DNA of 64,000 bases from UKL13-2 sp044229235 (GTDB taxonomy: Bacteria; Pseudomonadota; Gammaproteobacteria; Burkholderiales; Usitatibacteraceae): contig JBGATH010000008.1 of NCBI GenBank assembly GCA_044229235.1, forward strand, positions 62,001 through 126,000, read 5' to 3'. Numbering within the stretch: position 1 is the first letter of the stretch; the number at the start of each line of letters is the position of its first letter. The translations under genes and the position numbers were made by a program. Below, in pieces: positions 51,615 to 62,689 of this stretch. Under the pieces are notes generated by a model, which was not told the DNA's origin, searched no databases, and worked only from the letters and a program-made list of their open reading frames with translations.

Positions 51615-52561
51615 ATATTTAGCGTGAGCGAGAAGCCGCCGGGCTGGATGTCGAGCCTCGCGCCGGCACCGTACGGCATGGTCAGCTTGCGGGCCACATG
51701 CCCGAACGGCAGGCCGGTCAGCACCGGAATGTGCAGGAGGTTGCGCAAGGTGTCGATCACATGTTCCATCGCATACGGGAAGCGCCCGGGTTCGGGCTCG
51801 CAATCGGTGAAGTCGCCGAGGATCAGTGCTTGCTGGCGCGACAGGATGCCGGCGTGGAACAGTTGCAGGAACATGCGTTCGACCGCATAGGGTTTCTCGC
51901 CGATCTCTTCCAGAAACAGGATGCCGCCATCGATCGCCGGCAGGTACGGCGTCCCGGCGAGGTGCGCCAGCAGCGACAGGTTGCTGCCCCAGAGCACACC
52001 CTCATGCGCTTGCGGCGGGTAGTTGTGCGCGCTGGGGAAAGGGCCGGTGTGCCAGGTTTCACCGCGCAGGACCGGCCAGCAGTTTTCTTCCATGAAGGCG
52101 TGGCCGGCAAGCGCCTCGGCGTCGTCGTCCTGCCCGCCGAAATCAATGGTGGCACCCGGGCCGGCGAAGGTGATGAGGCCGGACTGGCTGAGCGCGCCCA
52201 GGCTCAATGCGGTGAAATCGCTGAAGCCGATCAGCGGCTTGTTGGCGGACTTGACCAGCTTCCAGTCGACGCGATGCAACAGCCGCGACCAGCCGTAGCC
52301 GCCACGGATCATCATCAGCGCGTCGATGCCGGGGTCGGCCAGCTGGCGGTGGAAACTTGCCAGGCGCTGCTCGTCGGTGCCGGCGAAGTAGCGCCACTCT
52401 TCATGTGCTTCCGCCGCGACGCTGACGCCGAATCCGAGTTCCTGCAGTCGCAACACCGATTTGTCATGACGTTCGCGGTTGATCAGTCCGGACGGCGCGA
52501 ACAGGCCAATGGTGTCGCCCGGCAACACCGGGTGTGGCAGCGTGTACGCGGGTACGCTCAT
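51611..52561 (-). CDS. LD-carboxypeptidase (S66 family)
   Basis: A 316-residue cytoplasmic peptidase for murein tripeptide/tetrapeptide recycling. S66 landmarks: PGDTIGLFAPSG, IDALMMIRGGYGWSRLL (oxyanion region with nucleophile Ser in the GYGWSR context expected of LdcA), KPLIGFSDFTALSLG, GVLWGSNLSLLAHLAGTPYLP, GGILFLEEIGEKPYAVERMFLQL and LTGLPFGHV. Length matches LdcA. It is downstream of the VOC-protein gene with a 4-bp ATGA overlap. Confidence 0.9.
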   Translation of the reverse strand: MSVPAYTLPHPVLPGDTIGLFAPSGLINRERHDKSVLRLQELGFGVSVAAEAHEEWRYFAGTDEQRLASFHRQLADPGIDALMMIRGGYGWSRLLHRVDWKLVKSANKPLIGFSDFTALSLGALSQSGLITFAGPGATIDFGGQDDDAEALAGHAFMEENCWPVLRGETWHTGPFPSAHNYPPQAHEGVLWGSNLSLLAHLAGTPYLPAIDGGILFLEEIGEKPYAVERMFLQLFHAGILSRQQALILGDFTDCEPEPGRFPYAMEHVIDTLRNLLHIPVLTGLPFGHVARKLTMPYGAGARLDIQPGGFSLTLNI

Positions 52562-52959
52562 GCGAGTGGCGTGCGCTGGCGCAGTTCGACGAAGGTCAGC
52601 AGGTTGCCGTCCGGGTCACGCAGGGTGAAACAGCGTTGCCCGGCGTGATTGCTGGCCGGTGCGGAGACCACATGCGCGCCGGCAGGAATGCGCGCGAAGC
52701 GGGCCTCGGCATCGTGGATGTCAAGGTGCAGCACCGGCGCATGCGCGCTGGATGCGGCGCCCGTCGCGGCTTGCCCGGCGGGAGACTTGGTGCCGATCAA
52801 GGCAATGCGCATGGCGCCGCTGGAAAGGTGTGTGACGCGAGCGCCGCCATTGGCCATTCGATCCTCGATCACCTGCCAGCCGAGAATATCCCGGTAGAAG
52901 CGTAGCGATGCCTCGAAATCGGCGGGCGCGAGCGTGACGTGGTCGAAGCGGTCAGGCAT
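52558..52959 (-). CDS. VOC-family (glyoxalase-like) protein
   Basis: A 133-residue protein of the vicinal oxygen chelate fold. Two beta-alpha-beta modules are visible: FDHVTLAPADFEASLRFYRDILGWQVIED and a second with APVLHLDIHDAEARFARI, ending CFTLRDPDGNLLTFVELRQR. The metal-ligand His (DHV) and the Glu in FVE are in the expected places. Substrate is not assignable. Coupled by overlap to the LD-carboxypeptidase gene. Confidence 0.87.
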   Translation of the reverse strand: MPDRFDHVTLAPADFEASLRFYRDILGWQVIEDRMANGGARVTHLSSGAMRIALIGTKSPAGQAATGAASSAHAPVLHLDIHDAEARFARIPAGAHVVSAPASNHAGQRCFTLRDPDGNLLTFVELRQRTPLA

Positions 52960-52992
52960 GCCGTTTTCCGTTAAGGCCCGCGCAGGCCGGTG

Positions 52993-55266
<2,274 letters not shown>

Positions 55267-55487
55267 AGGGGCTCCGGGCTCCGCGGGATGGTGCCGGCAC
55301 ATTGGCGTTCAGCCGCGCAGTTTTTCGGGCTGGTCGTGGTCACCGGTCGTGATGCGCTGCTGTGTCAGCGCTTTATTGTCGTCTTGCTGGCATTTTTTCC
55401 AAGTCAAATCGAGTTTATCACGCAGGGTCCCGGGCCTATTTTATTGCGGCCGGGCTAAGCGCTTGTGACCGAAATCGAGGAGGGGGG

Positions 55488-55516
55488 TTGACAACTCATA
55501 ACCATATGTCTAAGAA
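55488..55516 (+). promoter_or_regulatory. Promoter of the ArsR-type regulator
   Basis: TTGACA at 55488-55493 is followed after 17 bp by TAAGAA (55511-55516). The predicted start falls at or next to ATG 55524, which would make a leaderless mRNA. A repeated operator-like motif overlaps the -10 region. Confidence 0.5.
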
Positions 55517-55527
55517 TGTGGTTATGT
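55494..55527. promoter_or_regulatory. Operator-like motif 1 (ArsR autoregulation)
   Basis: Inverted repeat CATAACCATATG with CTAAGAATGTGGTTATG. Its right part, ATATGTCTAAGAATGTGGTTAT, is repeated with few changes just before the amidohydrolase gene at about 55845-55867. ArsR regulators usually bind 12-2-12-type inverted repeats over their own promoter. Confidence 0.5.
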
Positions 55528-55832
55528 ACTCAGATTACACAAAAGCCATTCCCGTCGCCTGGAGCAACATTGCCCGGGTATTTACTGCGCTGGGCGACGA
55601 GCATCGGCAACGCATCCTGCTGACCTTCGAACCGGGCGAACGGCTCAATGTGGGACAGATCGTGGCAGTTTCCACGCTGTCCCGCTCCGCCGTGTCTCAT
55701 CACCTGAAGATCCTGCGTGAGGCCGGCGTGCTCGACAGCGAGAAGATTGGCAAGGAAGTGCATTTCTGGCTGAACAAGAAGCGCATCCGCGATTCTTTGG
55801 TGGCGGTCATGGATTACCTGAAGACCCAATAA
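55506..55832 (+). CDS. ArsR-family transcriptional regulator
   Basis: A winged-helix regulator of about 108 residues. The core is VFTALGDEHRQRILLTFEPGERLNVGQIVAVSTLSRSAVSHHLKILREAGVLDSEKIGKEVHFWL. There is no ELCVCDL metal-binding motif of ArsR/SmtB and few Cys, so it is probably not a metal sensor. The start is uncertain: ATG 55506, ATG 55524 (no Shine-Dalgarno, possibly leaderless) or TTG 55488 after a GAGGAG run. It lies 34 bp upstream of a Tat-exported amidohydrolase that shares its operator-like motif. Confidence 0.9.
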   Translation: MSKNVVMYSDYTKAIPVAWSNIARVFTALGDEHRQRILLTFEPGERLNVGQIVAVSTLSRSAVSHHLKILREAGVLDSEKIGKEVHFWLNKKRIRDSLVAVMDYLKTQ

Positions 55833-55844
55833 TTTTTTTCCTCA

Positions 55845-55867
55845 ATATGTCGAAAACTTTGGTTATA
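55845..55867. promoter_or_regulatory. Operator-like motif 2, before the amidohydrolase
   Basis: AATATGTCGAAAACTTTGGTTA ends at the ATG of the next gene. It matches ATATGTC-AA-AA--TGGTTAT of motif 1. The spacing to the start codon is the same within a few bases, and no Shine-Dalgarno is present before either gene. Confidence 0.5.
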
Positions 55868-57141
55868 TGATGCGCGCAAACGTGAACCGGGGTCGCCGCA
55901 AATTCCTCTCCGGCGTGGGCTCGGGCCTGTGCATGGCCTGTATCGGCACGGCGGCGCATGCGCTGCGGCTCGGTCTGGACGAGGGTGCCTCGCTGATGAA
56001 TCCCTGCCTCGGCGCGCTGCCGGAGGCGCTGCGCAATCACACGCTGGTACGTGCCGCATTCGACGGGCTGGATGCCAGCCGGATCTGGGACTGCCACGCG
56101 CATTTGCTGGGCAACGGCGATTCCGGCAGCGGCTGCTGGATCAATCCGCAGCTCGAGTCGGTGCTGTATCCACGCCAATACCTGCAAAAGAAGTTTTTCC
56201 TCAACGCGGCCTGCGTGGAGGAGAAGCAGTTTCGCGTCGATCACGATTTTGTGGCCCGGCTGGCACAGCACGCCGACGCGTTTCCGGCGGGAGCCGGCCT
56301 GATGCTGTTTGCCTTTGATCAGACCTATCGCGAGGATGGAAGTCTCGACAAAGCGCGTGCCGCGTTTCACGTGCCCAATGCCTATGCCGCGCAAGTGGCG
56401 CGGGAGAATCCGCAGCGCTTCCGCTTCGTTGGCTCGGTTCACCCGTACCGGCGCGATGTCGAGTCGGCGTTGCGGCGCGTGGCTGCGGACGGCGCCGTCG
56501 CCGTCAAGTGGTTGCCGTCGGCAATGGGTATCGATCCCGGTTCAGCCAGATGTGACGTCTTTTACGCCACGCTGGCGAAATTGGGACTGCCGCTGATCAC
56601 GCATGCCGGACATGAACGCGCCGTGAAAGGGGCTCATCAGCAGCAATTCGGCAATCCGCTGCGACTGCGCCGCGCGCTGGAACATGGCGTGAAAGTGGTG
56701 GTGGCGCATTGCGCAACCATGGGCGAAGACCGCGACATCGACCGCGGCCCCAATGGCCGCTACGTGGAAAGTTTCGAACTGTTTTCGCGCCTGATGTCCG
56801 AAGCGCGCTGGCAGGGGCAGCTGTTCGGCGACATCTCCGCCATCCTGCAGAACAACCGGGCAAAGTATGTGCCGAAGCTGCTGGCGCGGCAGGAGTGGCA
56901 TGGCCGGCTGTTCAACGGCTCGGACTACCCGCTGCCCGGCGTGATGCCGCTGTTCTCCGTGGATAACATGGTCGAGCAACGCTGGCTCTCCGCCCGCGAG
57001 GCGGTCCTCATCAAGCAACTTCGCGAATACAATCCGCTGATGTTTGACTTCGTGCTCAAACGCACGTTGCGCATCGGTGGCCGGAAACTCGCGGACCCGA
57101 TCTTCGAGTCGGGTGCATTTTTCAATCGCCAATCTGCCTAG
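55867..57141 (+). CDS. Tat-exported amidohydrolase-family (TIM-barrel) protein
   Basis: A 424-residue amidohydrolase-2-like metal hydrolase. A Tat-type N-terminus GRRKFLSGVGSGLCMACIG suggests export. Barrel motifs: IWDCHAHLLGNG (HxH metal ligands), GSVHPYRRDVESALRRVAADGAVAVKWLPSAMGIDP, LPLITHAGHERAV, VVVAHCATMGEDRD and LFNGSDYPLPG (late Asp). The ligand set matches metal-dependent amidohydrolases or lactonases/decarboxylases of the group; substrate unknown. The regulator gene and shared motif suggest ArsR control. ATG 55867 and 55870 are adjacent; no ribosome site is visible. Confidence 0.88.
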   Translation: MMRANVNRGRRKFLSGVGSGLCMACIGTAAHALRLGLDEGASLMNPCLGALPEALRNHTLVRAAFDGLDASRIWDCHAHLLGNGDSGSGCWINPQLESVLYPRQYLQKKFFLNAACVEEKQFRVDHDFVARLAQHADAFPAGAGLMLFAFDQTYREDGSLDKARAAFHVPNAYAAQVARENPQRFRFVGSVHPYRRDVESALRRVAADGAVAVKWLPSAMGIDPGSARCDVFYATLAKLGLPLITHAGHERAVKGAHQQQFGNPLRLRRALEHGVKVVVAHCATMGEDRDIDRGPNGRYVESFELFSRLMSEARWQGQLFGDISAILQNNRAKYVPKLLARQEWHGRLFNGSDYPLPGVMPLFSVDNMVEQRWLSAREAVLIKQLREYNPLMFDFVLKRTLRIGGRKLADPIFESGAFFNRQSA

Positions 57142-57150
57142 GGGTTTAAC

Positions 57151-59058
57151 TTGACGACAACCGCCACGCCGGTCACCAACAACCAGTTCGCGCTGCTCGG
57201 GCAACGCCGGTTTGCGCCTTTTTTCTGGACGCAATTCCTGGGCGCGGGCAACGACAATATTTTCAAGTTTGCCTTCACCGTGCTGGCCACTTACAAGGCC
57301 GCGGAGTGGGGCGGCATGGACGGCAAGCTGGCCGGCCCGATCATCGGCGGCCTGTTCATCCTGCCGTTCGTGTTGTTTTCCGCCACCGCCGGCCAGCTTG
57401 CCGACAAGTACGATCGCGCCGCCATTGCGCGCATCGTGAAGAACCTTGAAATCGTGTTCATGCTGGTGATTGCCGCCGGTTTTGCATTCACCATGCCGGC
57501 GTTCCTGTTCGTCGGCGTGTTCCTGATGGGCTGCCATTCGACCCTGTTCGGCCCGGCCAAGTTCGCCTACTTGCCGCAGCACCTGCGGGACAGCGAACTC
57601 ACCGGCGGCAACGGGCTGGTGGAGATGGGCACCTTTGTCGCCATCCTGCTGGGCACCATGCTCGGAGGCGCGCTGGTGGCGATTCCCGGCGCCGGGCCGG
57701 GCTACGTTGCGATGGTGTCGGTGGCGGTCGCGGTGCTGGGGCGCATTGCCGCGGGCTTCATTCCGGCTTCGCCTGCGCCGGAACCGGACCTGCGGGTCAA
57801 CTGGAATCCGGTCACCGAAACCTGGGCCAACCTGAAGATTGCCAATCGCAACCGCGCGGTGTTCCTGTCGATGATCGGCATTTCCTGGCTGTGGTTTTTC
57901 GGTTCGATCTTCCTGACCTCGTTCACCGGTTTTGCCAAGGAAGTGCTGTCGGGAAACGAACAGGTGGTGACCTTGCTGCTGGCGGTGTTCTCGGTCGGTA
58001 TCGGCCTCGGTTCCATCCTCTGCGAAAAAATGTCCGGCCATCGCATCGAGATCGGTCTCGTCCCGTTTGGCTCGATCGGCATGACCGCGTTCGCCGTGGA
58101 CCTGTACTTCGCATCGCGCGGCATGGGGACTAGCGGTGCGCACGCGCTCATCGGCGTCAGCGCGTTCCTCGACAACACCAGCAACTGGCGCATCCTGGCT
58201 GATCTGTTCCTGCTGGCCATGTTCGCCGGTTTTTACAGCGTGCCGCTGTACGCCATGATGCAGTCGCGCACCGAGCCGCATTACCGCGCCCGCATCATCG
58301 CCGCCAACAACATTCTCAATGCCCTGTTCATGGTGGTGGCGGCAGGCTTGTCCACCGCCATCCTGCACGCCGGCCTGACGCTGCCGCAGCTGTTCCTGAC
58401 CGTGGCGATCATGAACGCGGCCGTGGCGCTGTTCATCTTTAAGCTGGTGCCGGAATTCCTGATGCGTTTCCTCATCTGGATGCTCATCCACACCTTCTAC
58501 CGCCTTGAGAAGAAAGGTCTGGAGAACATCCCGGACGAAGGCGCCTGCGTGCTGGTGTGCAACCACGTCAGCTTTGTCGATGCCTTGGTGATCGGCGGCG
58601 CCATCCAGCGGCCGGTGCGTTTTGTGATGGATCACCGCATTTTCAAGGTGCCTGTCCTCAATTTTGTTTTCCGCACCGCCGGCACCATACCCATCGCCTC
58701 GGCCAAGGAAGACCCGGAAATGCTCGAGCGCGCCTACGAAAAGATCGCCGCGTACCTGGCCGACGGCGAGCTGGTATGCATTTTTCCGGAAGGGCGGATC
58801 ACCGACAACGGCGACGTCTATCCCTTCAAGAAGGGCATCACCCGCATCATCGAGCGCACACCGGTGCCGGTGATCCCGATGGCGCTGCGCGGACTGTGGG
58901 GAAGCTTCTTTTCACGCTGGGGCGGCACGGCGATGCGCTATCCCCGCGGGGTGCATTCGCGGATCGCGTTGGAGATCGCCGCGCCGTGGTCACCGCAGGC
59001 CGTATCGCCCGAGGGTTTGCAGGCAAAGGTCGCCGAATTGCGCGGAGACTGGAAATGA
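57151..59058 (+). CDS. MFS (lysophospholipid transporter-like) fused to PlsC acyltransferase
   Basis: A 635-residue two-domain membrane protein. Residues about 10-430 are MFS: RFAPFFWTQFLGAGNDNIFKFAF matches LplT-type flippases, and LADKYDRAAIARIVKNLE is the helix 2-3 loop. Residues about 445-620 are a 1-acylglycerol-phosphate acyltransferase: CNHVSFVDALVIGG (HX4D motif I), GTIPIAS and CIFPEGRITDNGD (motif III). The usual LplT-Aas system re-acylates lysophospholipids with an AMP-forming acyl-ACP synthetase, which is absent here. The start is TTG 57151 after AGGGG, 9 bp after the amidohydrolase stop. Confidence 0.92.
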   Translation: MTTTATPVTNNQFALLGQRRFAPFFWTQFLGAGNDNIFKFAFTVLATYKAAEWGGMDGKLAGPIIGGLFILPFVLFSATAGQLADKYDRAAIARIVKNLEIVFMLVIAAGFAFTMPAFLFVGVFLMGCHSTLFGPAKFAYLPQHLRDSELTGGNGLVEMGTFVAILLGTMLGGALVAIPGAGPGYVAMVSVAVAVLGRIAAGFIPASPAPEPDLRVNWNPVTETWANLKIANRNRAVFLSMIGISWLWFFGSIFLTSFTGFAKEVLSGNEQVVTLLLAVFSVGIGLGSILCEKMSGHRIEIGLVPFGSIGMTAFAVDLYFASRGMGTSGAHALIGVSAFLDNTSNWRILADLFLLAMFAGFYSVPLYAMMQSRTEPHYRARIIAANNILNALFMVVAAGLSTAILHAGLTLPQLFLTVAIMNAAVALFIFKLVPEFLMRFLIWMLIHTFYRLEKKGLENIPDEGACVLVCNHVSFVDALVIGGAIQRPVRFVMDHRIFKVPVLNFVFRTAGTIPIASAKEDPEMLERAYEKIAAYLADGELVCIFPEGRITDNGDVYPFKKGITRIIERTPVPVIPMALRGLWGSFFSRWGGTAMRYPRGVHSRIALEIAAPWSPQAVSPEGLQAKVAELRGDWK

Positions 59059-59104
59059 GTACGGTTCCCTTCGCCGTCGGTGCGTGGGCTTCGATGCAAA
59101 TTGC

Positions 59105-59170
59105 GAAGGCCCAGCATCTGTGTGCCTTCCAGGCCAGAAATGGCTGTAAAGGCTCGCCAGTTCTTGTGTC
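59105..59170. repeat. Palindromic repeat, copy 8 (degenerate)
   Basis: CCCAGCATCTGTGTGCCTTCC on the left, centre AGGCCAGAAATGGCTGTAAAGG, CTCGCCAGTTCTTGTGT on the right. Weaker than other copies but the same size and layout. It lies between the MFS-PlsC and DUF2339 genes. Confidence 0.65.
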
Positions 59171-59236
59171 TGATTGCCGGGCCTTGCTTCGACCGACCGC
59201 TGTGCCAACGGCGCCGCCTTCATCCGGGGATGCTCC

Positions 59237-62200
59237 GTGAAGATCGTCGGACTCATCGTCGGCATGCTGCTGGGCGCGAGCATCGGCGGATTTGGCGGGG
59301 CGCTGGCCGGCGCGTTGTTGGGCTGGATCGTCGGCGACCTGTTCGCCAAGCGAAATGGCCGCGCGGATGACCTGCCAAACCATCAGGACCTGACCAGGCA
59401 ACTTGCGGCGGCGGAAAAGTCCATCGACGAACTGCGCCAGCGGATCGAGCGCCTCGAGCGCGTGGAGCAGGCAAGCCCGGCACCCGCTGTGCAGCCTACA
59501 CCGGCAAAGGCGGAGCAAGTGTCGCCGGCGCCAGTCACATCGCCGCCGCCGCTCGCGGCCTTTTCGAACCACTCCGCCGCGCAGGTTGACGCGTCGGCCG
59601 CCGCGCAGGAAACGGCAACAGGCCCGCAACGCCTGCAATCGACCACGGAACTTGTCGACTCGCCGGTGCCCACGCCAAGCCCGGTTCCGCCTGCCACAGA
59701 AACCGCGCGGCCAAGCGCGCTGAGTGTCGGACCTGCCGCCGTGACGGCGGTGGCGGCGAATGCCACGTCCGCGCCGGGCGATCCGCCAATGACTCGGGCG
59801 GCACCCCGCAAACCTGCGGTCCCGGCGGGTCCGACCCTGATCGAGCGCCTGCTCGAAGGCAATATCGTCGCCAAGCTGGGTGTGGTGATCCTGTTTTTCG
59901 GTGTCGGCTTCCTGCTCAAGTTCGCTTATGACCGGGGAATGTTTCCGCCGCAGCTTCGCCTGCTCGGCGTGGCCGCGGCCAGCGTCGCCATGTTCGTCAT
60001 CGGTCGGCGCCTGCTGGAAAAACAAAGGACCTACGCCATCGTGCTCATGGGTGGCGCGATGGGCTTGTTGTATCTGGATGTGTTTTTCGCGCTCAAGACC
60101 TTCGCGCTCATCTCGGCGCCATTCGGCTTCGCGCTGTTCGCGGCGCTGGGCGTGGCGACCCTCCTGCTGGCGGTGCGTCTGGATGCGCGCGCGTTCGCGG
60201 TGCTGGGGCTGACGGGCGCATTCATGGCGCCGATACTGGCCTCGACCGGCAGCGGCAACCATGTGCTGCTGTTCTCCTACTACCTGATTCTCAACATCGT
60301 CATCCTCGGCGCGAGCTGGTTCAAGTCCTGGCGCGAACTGAACCTGGTTGGTTTCGTTTTCACGTTTGCGATCGCCCTGATATGGGGGACCGCGACCTAT
60401 ACGCCGGCGCATTTCGCGACGGTAGAGCCATTCCTGATTGCATTCTTCCTGCTGTACCTGGCGATCCCCATCCTGTTTGCACAGCGCCAGCCGCCCGAGC
60501 TCAAGGGCGTGGTGGACGCGACACTGGTGTTCGGCATGCCGCTGTCCACGGCGATGCTGCAGGCGGCGCTGACGCGCGGCATGGGCGACCAGATCCTGGC
60601 ATGGAGCGCCTTTGCCGCTGCCCTGGTTTACGCGGCGCTGGCCTTTGCCCTGTGGAGCCGCGAGCGCATGCGCCTGTTGGCCGAAGCACATCTTGCATTG
60701 GCCATCGTCTTCGGCACGGCGGCGCCGTATTTCGCGTTCGAGGGCTACCCCACCTTCGCCTTCTGGACTCTGGAAGGCGCGGCGATATTCTGGATGGGTT
60801 GTCGGCAAAACAGCCTGGCGGCGCGCGGGTTCGCGTTGCTGCTGCAGTTCGCCGCTGCCTGCTATTTCTGGTGGCTGACGGTTGACCGGCTGCCGCTTGG
60901 CCAGCAGCCGCCCTGGCTGAACGATCGCGTCGTCGGCTGCCTGCTGATCACGGCCGCGTCAGTGCTGACCGCGTGGTTCATGAAGCGATTTGCCGCCGAC
61001 GTCACCCGTCTCGAAGTGTCGATGCAGGGCCCGCTGATCGGCTGGGGAGGCGCGTGGTTGCTGTTCGGTGCCCTGATCGGCATTTGCGGGCAATGGCACG
61101 ATGACCTGTCGCGGCTGCCGGCGCTGCTCGTAGCCACGGCGGCAGCCTGCGCCTTGGCCGAAGGCCTGGGCAGTGTGCTGGCCTGGCCGATCCTGCGGCT
61201 GGCGGCGCGCGCCCATGCGTTCATGATCGGCGTGCTGCTGCTGTTGTGGCTGCTGTTGCTGCCGGATTCGCATCCCATGCAGGCCGCCGGCGTGTGGGCG
61301 TGGCCGCTGGTGTTTGCAGTGTACTTTTTCGTGTTGCACCGCCAGTGCGCAGACGGCATCGAAGCGAGCAGCGGCTGGCGCTTCGCCGCCGGCTGGACGC
61401 TGTTGCTGCTGGTGGCCACCTGGGAGGTGTTGTGGCGTTACGACGCACGCGAGTTCGTGTGGGTGTGGGCCATCGGCGCCGGCGGCTTGATCGCCGCGGC
61501 GCTGCGCTTCCGCCTGCGGGAGTTCGCGGCCGGCATGCCTGCGATACCCGCGCGGGCGGGACTGTCGAACCTGCCGCTGTGGTGGTCGCTCGTCTGGTGG
61601 TTCGCCGGATTGCACGGTGTCATTGAACAACGCATTGCCGCCGAGCATCAACTGGCCGTGCATCTGGCGAGCGTGGCGCTGTCGGTGCTGTGTTTTGAAG
61701 CGGCCGGCAGCGCGTTGCAATGGGCTGCGCTGCGCCGCGCGCAATGCTTGCTCAGTCTGGCGATGTTGCTTGCCGCGCTGGACATCATTGGCCACAGCGG
61801 GCACCCGTTTGCCGGCGCGCAGTTCATGTCCTGGGCGGTGGCCGTGGTGGTCGGCACGCTGACCCTGCGCCGGCAGGCGCAGGACGGTTTGGCCCTGATG
61901 CCCGCCCCCCAGCACCTGTTCGCATGGTGGCTGGCGTTGGCGCTCATGCTGTGGGACGCGCACTGGCGCATCGAACATGCCGGACTGGGCGAGTCTTGGC
62001 TGTACGCCGCCACCGGGGCGATTGCCGCTGCGTGGCTGGCGCTGACCACGATGGGGATCGAGCGGCGCGTTGGTGCGTTCGGCGACCACAGCGAGACTTT
62101 TCGCAAATTTGCCGCATGGCCGCTGATCGTCGGCGTATTCATCTGGACGCTGGCGGCAAACACGACCTGCAACGGCAGCCTGCCGCCGCTGCCCTACATT

Positions 62201-62689
62201 CCCGTCTTCAACGCCCTGGATCTGGCGCAACTCGCGCTGCTGGGCGCCGGCGTCCGGGCATCGCGCAGCCTGGTCAACGATGCCGAGGCAAAACGCATCC
62301 TGCCCATGTTGTTCGCGGCTGCCGCATTTTTCTGGGTCAATGCGGTGCTGTTGCGCAGCGTGCATCAGTGGACGGATGTGCCGTTTGCCTTGCACGCCCT
62401 GCTGCGCTCGGTGGTTGCGCAGGCGGCATTGTCCCTGCTGTGGACCTCGGTGGCACTGGTGCTCATGACCATCGCCATCAGGCGCGTATCGCGTCCGCTG
62501 TGGATGGCGGGCGCAGCGTTGCTGGCAATGGTGGTGTTCAAGCTGTTCGTCAACGACCTGGGAAATACCGGCACGGTTGCGCGCATCGTGTCGTTCATCG
62601 GCGTTGGCGTGCTGCTGCTGGTCATCGGCTACGTTGCGCCAGTGCCGCCGCGCGCCGCTACAATCGCAGACGTCAAGGAGGACGCATGA
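59237..62689 (+). CDS. DUF2339 multi-pass membrane protein
   Basis: A 1150-residue integral membrane protein. It begins with a glycine-zipper-like helix (KIVGLIVGMLLGASIGGFGGALAGALLGWIVG), then a coiled coil (LTRQLAAAEKSIDELRQRIERLERVEQ) and a long Ala/Pro/Thr-rich linker. From about 200 onwards there are more than 20 predicted helices. LLEGNIVAKLGVVILFFGVGFLLKFAYDRGMFPPQLRLLGV is the DUF2339 entrance block I know. The function of the family is not established. GTG 59237 is preceded by GGGG at good spacing and starts at the first helix; a frame to 59174 was rejected. Confidence 0.9.
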   Translation: MKIVGLIVGMLLGASIGGFGGALAGALLGWIVGDLFAKRNGRADDLPNHQDLTRQLAAAEKSIDELRQRIERLERVEQASPAPAVQPTPAKAEQVSPAPVTSPPPLAAFSNHSAAQVDASAAAQETATGPQRLQSTTELVDSPVPTPSPVPPATETARPSALSVGPAAVTAVAANATSAPGDPPMTRAAPRKPAVPAGPTLIERLLEGNIVAKLGVVILFFGVGFLLKFAYDRGMFPPQLRLLGVAAASVAMFVIGRRLLEKQRTYAIVLMGGAMGLLYLDVFFALKTFALISAPFGFALFAALGVATLLLAVRLDARAFAVLGLTGAFMAPILASTGSGNHVLLFSYYLILNIVILGASWFKSWRELNLVGFVFTFAIALIWGTATYTPAHFATVEPFLIAFFLLYLAIPILFAQRQPPELKGVVDATLVFGMPLSTAMLQAALTRGMGDQILAWSAFAAALVYAALAFALWSRERMRLLAEAHLALAIVFGTAAPYFAFEGYPTFAFWTLEGAAIFWMGCRQNSLAARGFALLLQFAAACYFWWLTVDRLPLGQQPPWLNDRVVGCLLITAASVLTAWFMKRFAADVTRLEVSMQGPLIGWGGAWLLFGALIGICGQWHDDLSRLPALLVATAAACALAEGLGSVLAWPILRLAARAHAFMIGVLLLLWLLLLPDSHPMQAAGVWAWPLVFAVYFFVLHRQCADGIEASSGWRFAAGWTLLLLVATWEVLWRYDAREFVWVWAIGAGGLIAAALRFRLREFAAGMPAIPARAGLSNLPLWWSLVWWFAGLHGVIEQRIAAEHQLAVHLASVALSVLCFEAAGSALQWAALRRAQCLLSLAMLLAALDIIGHSGHPFAGAQFMSWAVAVVVGTLTLRRQAQDGLALMPAPQHLFAWWLALALMLWDAHWRIEHAGLGESWLYAATGAIAAAWLALTTMGIERRVGAFGDHSETFRKFAAWPLIVGVFIWTLAANTTCNGSLPPLPYIPVFNALDLAQLALLGAGVRASRSLVNDAEAKRILPMLFAAAAFFWVNAVLLRSVHQWTDVPFALHALLRSVVAQAALSLLWTSVALVLMTIAIRRVSRPLWMAGAALLAMVVFKLFVNDLGNTGTVARIVSFIGVGVLLLVIGYVAPVPPRAATIADVKEDA

